DNA from: Cephalopachus bancanus
Taxonomy: Eukaryota; Chordata; Mammalia; Primates; Tarsiidae
Direction of reading: 5' to 3'
Length of the DNA stretch: 64,000 nt
Assembly (NCBI GenBank): GCA_027257055.1
Contig: JAPVLO010000520.1
Coordinates: forward strand, 248,001-312,000
A program made the position numbers and the translations under genes. The notes beneath the pieces are model-generated. The model made no database searches. It was not told the origin of the DNA and was given only the letters and a program-made list of their open reading frames with translations. Positions 57,320 through 64,000 of the stretch are shown in pieces (position 1 is the stretch's first letter; each line of letters starts with the position of its first letter).

Positions 57320-59013
57320 TTGTACCATTCTCATTAGTAGCTGTGTTTCATTTTTGAAGATGGCACTGCAGGTGGGCTGGTTTTCTATAGATAACATAGA
57401 TAAATAGATCTTTATAAAAGATATTTCTATAAAGACAGAAGAAAAACTGTTTAATGTCTGGAATATTCATAAATTAGCTTTTAGAGGTTTTTAAAAAATG
57501 CACACATATAAAATATACTTCTTTTTAATTGACATAAAATTGTACATATTTATGGTGTGCAGTATGTTTTGATATATGTATACATGGTGGAAAGGCTGAA
57601 TTAAGCTAATTAACTTCAAAATATATTCCTTTACAATAAAATTGAATTTTGGTTTAACACCCAGACTTTTAAGTTTAAAAAAAGAGACTAGTTTTAATAG
57701 TAATACTAAAAAATTTTTTAAAGTTCAGGAAGACTGAGTTGAGAACTTGAAATTTTTATATCAGAAAGTTTGTTAAATATTAAAGATTTATTACAGGTCA
57801 TTGTAAAATAGTCATTCATTTAACCAAAATGATAATTCAGAGATTTTGAAAAGCATAAACCTTTCTCTTTGATAGAAGAGATACATTTCCTTAAACAGTA
57901 AAAAGAACAGCAGGGGGCCAACTGAATCTGTCCCTTCTTCTCCCCACCTTTATTGTAGTTTACTTAAATAGTTAAAAAAATTTTCATTATCTCTTGAAAT
58001 TATACAAAAATCTTGTTTAAAGACAAATTTTATCCTTGCATGAATGTACTATTAACATTGAAGTTAATTTTAATAAAAGCTTATAAGCAAATATATCTAA
58101 CTGTTTGACTATAAGGTAAGATTTTATAATACACTTATTATAACGTTCTACAATTTATATTAAAGAACAGATCAATGCTTTAATAAAAACACTGTTATTC
58201 TGACATAGGGGCCTAGATTCCAGCCAAGCATCAGTATTCCTTTAATTTTAAAACAACTTAAAACCCTCAAAATTAGACAAAGTTACTTTCTCTTTAACAT
58301 GCTTTCTCATAACTTTTTACCAGAAACATATCTTATTTTCCTTATATATCATGCATGTAAAATTGTTTTTCTTACATTTGATAGATTTATTACACACATC
58401 AATTACAAGATTAACTCTTAGTGACCCTTATTTTTAGTAAAAACCTAGAAAACAAGCAATTTTAATTATGTACCAGAAGCAGAGTTCAGGACAATGTGTG
58501 GGGCTAGGCTTTATATCTTAAAAGCTTGAATTTAAAAATTTAAGTTTACTGACAACTTAAATACAAAAGATATTACAGAAGCAAAGTTTTATATTTTGAA
58601 ACATCTAGCAGAAATTGTATTTGACATATGACCCAATTGACTTAGAAAAACATTTAATTTCTGAAGGTGTTTTTATTTTACCAATTTTAAAACCGCATTT
58701 ACTTACTAAAGATTACTAAGGCTACAAAAATAAAAGGCATGAGTTAAAGTTTCTATTTTCTGATTAAACATATTAAGCGCTTACTTTTCCTTTCAAGACA
58801 ATTACTTAGTTTTTTCATATATTCCTTTCCACAGACCATCTAATACTTACACAGACCATCTGTGGCATGCTGGGACTTTCTGTTTTGCTCTATACTTCCC
58901 TTTTTTCCCAAATAACCAGTCATTCTATTATAGAACAAAAATTTACCATACAAAACCATTTCTTATACAAAATTATTCTCTTTCTTTATAACCTTTCTAA
59001 CCAAAACTATGCC
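57320..59013. other. A/T-rich interior of the provirus, non-coding
   Basis: 1.7 kb, very A/T-rich, with stops in all frames. The part near 57,510-57,620 ('ttttaattgacataaaattg', 'gttttgatatatgtatacat') looks like an old L1 3' piece. Nothing recognisable as gag or pol. Confidence 0.55.
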
Positions 59014-59168
59014 TTCTTCGCTGGGCATGGTGGTGCATACCTGTAGTTCCAGCTACTTGGAAGACTGAGGAGGATCACCTGAGCCCAGTGGGCAGAGAAT
59101 GAAGTGACCGTGAGAAGTGTGCCACTGCACTCCAACCTGGATGACAGAGTGAGACTTCTACTCAACAA
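59014..59168 (+). mobile_element. Partial Alu (right arm)
   Basis: 'cgctgggcatggtggtgcat' ... 'gagtgagacttctactcaa'. Confidence 0.85.
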
Positions 59169-59456
59169 ATATGTATATTTATATTCATAACATCCTTCAC
59201 ATCTCTCTCCCCTACTTAATGGTTCTTTTTTAAAAAAATCTTCTAAATGCCTGACTGGAGAGAGCAGACTGAAGACAGGAGAGAGATTCCACAGGCAACC
59301 CAGAGGAGGAAGAAGAGAAAAAGTGGAAGCAGCAGAAACTAAGAGGGGGAGAGAGAGAGAGGCTGTGGTAGCCATACTCATAAATCCACAAGGTGATGGT
59401 GATTGTTGAGTTTTTCATACTTGAGCTTCTTATGCCCCGCATTTGGGTGCCAAAGA

Positions 59457-60086
59457 TGTTGCCAAGTGGGGTACAGTGTGATGATGCTCGATGAGTGATT
59501 TGGCCCACCACTGAAAGGAATTTCAGAGTGGCCAGTATAGTTTTTAAACCGAATTTATTAGAGAGAGAGAAAAAAAGAGAGACACTCCAGAGAAGCATGA
59601 ACTTCTTGGAAGAAAGACCATGCTCTTTCCTTTGACCAGAAGCTTTATATATTTCTACAACGATTACTAAGCTAACCATGAACTAAGAGCAGTGAGCTGT
59701 AGGTTTCTGGTCACGAGTTTTGATTACCATCTTTCAACTTTGATGAGCTCAGGTGGTGGACTGCAAGTGTCTGGTCATGAGTTTTGATTACCATCTCTCA
59801 ACTTTCTACAGTCACAAGGACCTTCTAAATAATTGAAGTTATTGTCTAACTTGATTTGGGCTTTTCTTAACACATCATGTCTGTGTTTTGGGTAATTCCC
59901 TATTGTTTATGTGATTTGCTACACTGGTAAATCCACATTCCAGCCTGCAAGGTCATCAGGCTAGTGTGCTAGTTGGTTAAGTGACGGTTGTGTACCGATA
60001 AGAAAGATGTCTGAATGCTTCCCTAGTTTAAAACTCCCTACAAGAGGCTTATCTTTGTCTAACCTGTACTAAAATAACCTTCCTCA
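59457..60086 (-). repeat. 5' LTR of the provirus
   Basis: 630 bp. Minus strand TGAGGAAGGTTATTTTAGTA ... GGCAACA. Contains a 64-bp tandem duplication (tctggtca.gagttttgatt repeats at 59,706 and 59,770) absent from the other LTR. Confidence 0.87.
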
Positions 60087-60091
60087 ATGCT

Positions 60092-60743
60092 CATAATAAC
60101 ACTAAAATGTTAGCTGTTATTTATGTTGTTACTGCTGCTACTTAACAACACAGTAAAATGCTTATGGTAAAATGTTGAGGAAAAAAAAGTAGAATACAAA
60201 ATTATATGTATAGGATTATCCTAATTTTGTTTTAGTATGTTTGTGTTGTGCATAAAAATGCATTGATAAAAGACAGGAAGAAAATATATTAAAATGATTA
60301 TCTTTGGGGCAAAAGGTTTAGAACAATCCTAGCATATAGAAAATATTAAGTATTATCGTCATGATCATTTGTTTCAATGTTCTGAAGATTACAAAATGCT
60401 CTAAATGTGAATTTAGTCATATTTATCCTGCTCTGGACTCCTAATTCCTGAATCTCAGGATTCACATTTTTAATTTATCAGTTCCAGAACACCCTCAGCC
60501 ATTACTTCTTTGAATATTACTTTTTAAATTTGTCCTGCATGTCCCTTTACCTCTTTTTCATTAAAAAAGTTTATCTCTTTATGCTGCATTCTGTATATCT
60601 ATGTATATTCCAGCTTACCACTTTTCTCTTCAGCTGTGCCCAATCTGTGGTTTAATATGTCCATTGAGTTTTTAATTTTAGAGCATTTTTAAATTGCTAG
60701 AGCTCTTTTTCAATACTACCTGGTCATTTAAAATAGTATCTTG
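60092..60743. other. Intergenic, nothing recognised
   Basis: About 650 bp of A/T-rich sequence; possibly old LINE text, but I cannot place it. Confidence 0.45.
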
Positions 60744-61043
60744 GCAGGCGTGGTGGCTCATGACTGTAATACCAGCACTTTGAGAGGCCAAGGTCAGAGA
60801 ATTGCTTGAGCCTAGGAGTTCAAGACTGGCCTGGGCAACATAGTAAGTTCCTCATCTCTACAAAAAATTAGCTGGGTGTGGTCATGCATGCCTGTAGTCT
60901 CAGTTACTTGGAAAGCTAAGGAGGAAGGATCACCTGAGCCCAGGAGACTGAGGCTGCAGTGAGCCATGATTGTACCACTGCACTCTAGCCTGGGTGACAA
61001 AGTGAGACTCAAAATAATAATAATAATAAATAATAAAATAAAA
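60744..61043 (+). mobile_element. Alu SINE with (AAT)n tail
   Basis: 'ttggcaggcgtggtggctca' ... 'caaagtgagactc' then (AAT)n. Confidence 0.92.
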
Positions 61044-61557
61044 GTGTTTTGGTTTTTTCTTATGTTTTCAATTATATCTTTAATAATTTTGAACATAGTT
61101 ATTATATAGTGTATATTCAGTGATTCTATTATCTGCAGATCTTGGAGTCTAATCCTTTTGTGTGTGTCTTCAGACATTTGCTTATGGTGTCATGTTTCTT
61201 CATGTGTTTCGTAGGTATTTTATTGTAAGTTGTTTTCAATGCAGCTTTACCTGTGGGGATATTATGAAGGATCTATCTCTCTAGAGCTGTCTTACATTGC
61301 TTCTGCCAGGTAGGTAAAGAGATAGCAATAGCTAGGAATTACTTTATGCTCATTTTTTGGCCTGAAGGGTTCCTGGACATTGTAGGGGGCATACATTTTG
61401 AATCCCAAACTCATTAAAACAGGCCTGAGGTTACAAATCCTCATAGAGAGACCTTTTTCTACTTTCATAGTGTCCGGGGTGTTTTTCTATGCTAGTAAAT
61501 GAATTTTTGTCTGGTTCAACCTTATTGAAGATGTGGTCCTTTGAAAGTCTAACTTTC
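61044..61557. other. Intergenic, nothing recognised
   Basis: About 510 bp without a feature I can support. Confidence 0.45.
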
Positions 61558-61838
61558 GCCGGGCATTGTGGCTTATGCCTATAATCCCAGCACTTTTAGA
61601 AGCAGAGGTGAGAGGATTGCCTGAACTCATGGGTTCAGGACCAGCCTGGACAACTTGGTGAAACCTCATCTCTACAATAAGTCACAAAATTAGCTGGGTG
61701 TGTTGGCACTTGCCTATAGCTCCAGCTACTTGGAAAGTGGAAAGATCACCTGAGTCCAGCAGGTCAAGGTTGCAGTGGCCATGAGCATAACACTGTACTC
61801 CAGTCTGGGAAACAGAGCGAGACCCCAACTCAAAAAAA
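61558..61838 (+). mobile_element. Alu SINE
   Basis: 'gccgggcattgtggcttatg' ... 'gaccccaactc' plus short A tail. agtctaactttc at the left and agtccaactttc at the right are the target duplication. Confidence 0.93.
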
Positions 61839-61850
61839 TAGTCCAACTTT

Positions 61851-62424
61851 CTACAAGTGTCCCAGTTTCAACCTTCTGCCTTAGGTCCAAGACTGTCTCC
61901 TACCTCTATAAGACCAATAAAACCTCTACAAATAGACCTCCTTAATGAGGTAACCAAGCTGCTTGTATAATACCCCTTTTGGTGGAGTAGCTAAAATTTC
62001 AACTCCTTCCAAATGCTCTGGATTTTTGGCTTTCCACTTTGTGTTTTGAGCCCTGGTGATTTACTTACTTGCAAGATCAGCTGAACATTTTTTAAATGTT
62101 ATATTGCATTTGGTATTTCTAAGTGTTTTCGTAGTGTGGAAGGACTTTCAGAATATTTTTACTATCATAGTACTGGACATAGACATCAGAGATTATATTA
62201 AAAGAAAAATAATTTTAGAATGGCAGGCATCATTGGTTTAGATCCCAATCTTAGACTAATTTCTTAGATTAAAGGAATCTTTCACTTATCTTTCTATTAA
62301 TAGAAAAATGTAAGTGGATTTTTTTTGCCATATTTCATCTTTAAGTATTTTTGTTTGTCTCAAAACAAAATCGTCAACCTACCAGTCACCTGAGGTCTGC
62401 TGTTTCTTTTAAATGTGTTTGTGG
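61851..62424. other. Intergenic, nothing recognised
   Basis: About 570 bp of A/T-rich sequence with no supported feature. Confidence 0.45.
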
Positions 62425-63755
62425 ACTTCTGGGAAGATGGTGGCAGGGCCAGACTATGCGTGTCCCTTTGTGAGTGAGTGTATGGAAAATTTTGAGAACA
62501 TATCTGTGAGTAAAAGGGCATGTGAGTGGCTGACCGAGTGAGGATTTCGGAGCAAGTGGCCAGGGCTCTCCTGGTGAAGCAGCTGGTGCTGCAGCTGCTC
62601 TGCTTGGACCCTAGCACTTCCCAGGGTGCAGAAGATGAGTGCCATTTTTTGAAAAAATCAGCAAAGCCCTTCCCAGGAAGAAGCTGCTGGGAGTGACTAC
62701 CAGCTCCAGGCTCTGCTCCACCACTGCCGTGCCTGGCTGGTTACTGGCAGCAAGGGCTTCAGAGGGAGTACTGCGAGGGAGCCCAGAGGCAGAGCCTCAC
62801 TGGAGGAGATGAAAGAGGCACCCTGCCACCATCTTGAAAACTGGACAGGAAAGTGCTCTGGTTTGCTCACCACAGACCAACAGACCCAATCTCTGTGACT
62901 GGTGGAGTAACTACTCAGGGGTTGATCATGACCTGGAGGGAATATACTGAAAGCACAAACTCCACAGGGACAAGATGAGTGCTGAGTCTCAGGTGCTCCA
63001 CCTCCTACCCTGATTCAGCCAGGGGAAAAGGATATGACCAGAAAAAGATGAGGAAGACCCCTGAAGAGATCAGCAGTGAGTCCAGGGCTGACCCAACTCC
63101 CTCCTTCCCAGCAATCCTCTGAAAGTCAGACCCAAATGGCTGGGGCACAACTGAGAAATACAAACCCAGGCAGAGCCTGGACATCAGCCGTGATAGTAGG
63201 ACTCTACTCCAAGATAAGCCTGGCTGGGGAGCCACCTGCCAGCTCCTGGAGAAGAGACAATCCCACACCTCCCCACCAGAGGGGATCCTCCTGAAAATAA
63301 GAGAGTGGGAGGGGAGAACTGAAGCCCCACCCACTCCCACTGCCTCCTCCTTCTTCCCCAGACTGGACACTGGGTAGATTGTGAGTGAGGGCACAGGTCT
63401 GTAGGAGAAAACAGAGAGGCTTACTTATGAGCAGCTGAGAGGAACAATTACAGAACCTGCCACAAGAGGGCAGGGTTTTTTTTGTGATTTGTTTGTTTGC
63501 TTCTGTTTTTAAAATTTTTTTTCCTTTGTGCATGAATATGTGAGGGTTTGATTTGGATTCCCCTCACCTTTTTTTTTCTTTATTATTTTTTAACTTTCTT
63601 TCTTCTTTTATTTTCTGTTTATGTGTGTACCTGAATGATTCAGTGTTCATCTTTCAGGTTTGTTTGCTTTGTTTTTTATTCCTTTTTTAGACTAATGTGT
63701 GTGTGGATGGATGGGTGAGGATTAGATATGAATTCTTTTATTTTCACTTTGTGTT

Positions 63756-63802
<47 letters not shown>

Positions 63803-63891
63803 TTTGGTTTTCCTGTTTTTTGTGGTTTTTTGGTTTGTTTTGCTTTGTTTTTTCCCCCAGTTTGTTTTGGTTTGTGTGTGAGAGTGTGTGT

Positions 63892-63924
<33 letters not shown>

Positions 63925-64000
63925 AATTGTTTGTTGCTTTGATTTCTGCTTTTGTTTTTGTGTTTTTTTAATTTTTTCCAATCTTATTTCATTCTACTTC
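62425..64000 (+). mobile_element. L1 5' untranslated region, running off the window
   Basis: It starts gacttctgggaagatggtgg, a classical L1 5' end. A G/C-rich 1-kb part rich in 'ctgctgggagtgac' and 'cagagcctggacatcag' style text follows, then a T/TG-rich stretch. No ORF1 is reached before the window ends. Confidence 0.75.
63757..63799 (+). repeat. (TG)n microsatellite
   Basis: Uninterrupted TG run of about 21 units. A second run of about 13 units is at 63,895-63,921. Confidence 0.95.

Larger units (their letters stand above)
55508..60086 (-). mobile_element. Endogenous retrovirus relic, LTR to LTR, minus orientation
   Basis: Two related LTRs (55,508-56,367 and 59,457-60,086) flank 3.1 kb. 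Both read TGAGG...AACA on the minus strand and the whole is bounded by the 5-bp duplication atgct (55,503-55,507; 60,087-60,091). After the 5' LTR comes a primer-binding-site-like TGGCACCCAAATGCGGGG. Before the 3' LTR is a purine tract gaggtggggggagt. Near the 3' LTR (56,852-56,574) a 92-codon open stretch resembles the end of a retroviral transmembrane envelope protein, with a hydrophobic segment (VIMIIILL-type). No gag or pol is recognisable; the rest is A/T-rich and broken by stops and Alus, so it is defective. Class I affinity is a guess from the envelope tail. Confidence 0.85.

Noticed and set aside
63676..63981. Open frame of His-Thr repeats
   Set aside because: It is the translation of a TG/CA microsatellite at the edge of an L1 5'UTR.

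Overview
This window is mammalian nuclear DNA, almost certainly from a primate X chromosome. It has GT-AG spliced genes, many 7SL-derived dimeric Alus, L1 and L2/MIR repeats, MaLR LTRs, and the gene pair DRP2 - TAF7L arranged as on human Xq22.1. The younger Alus share a variant layout not typical of human Alus: 'ggctcagcctgtaatcccgca' near the start, 'ctccaactcaaaa' at the end, and an 'acaataaatcaaaaa' linker. This suggests a non-anthropoid primate. A tarsier is my best guess; the subfamily assignment is from memory.

Layout. 1-1802 holds the last three coding exons of DRP2 (+), followed by a 3.8 kb 3'UTR with a poly(A) signal at 5622. 5.65-9.9 kb is a repeat-rich gap between convergent genes. 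It holds a hAT-Charlie element split by an Alu, an L1 tail and a candidate solo LTR, plus a MaLR LTR. 10,853-33,168 is the complete TAF7L gene on the minus strand. I resolved 13 coding exons with joined phases, giving 466 codons plus stop. A CpG island lies inside intron 1, where it could drive a short isoform starting at the Met in exon 2. A perfect five-unit heat-shock element lies just upstream of the long-form start codon. From 33.3 kb to the right end I see no functional gene. This stretch is nested repeats: a possible processed pseudogene fragment (~35.0-35.4 kb), old minus-strand L1s, a nearly full-length younger L1 with an apparent 3' transduction (40,764-46,661), a second 5'-truncated L1 (49,216-52,942), a complete LTR-to-LTR provirus relic with a 5-bp target duplication (55,508-60,086), and the 5'UTR of another L1 running off the right edge.

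How the genes relate. DRP2 (dystroglycan-periaxin complex of Schwann cells) and TAF7L (germ-cell and adipocyte TFIID subunit paralogous to TAF7) are tail-to-tail neighbours with no evident functional link. I found no unknown multi-gene system. The most informative novelties are regulatory and splice-site details of TAF7L and several insertion histories that can be read directly from target-site duplications.
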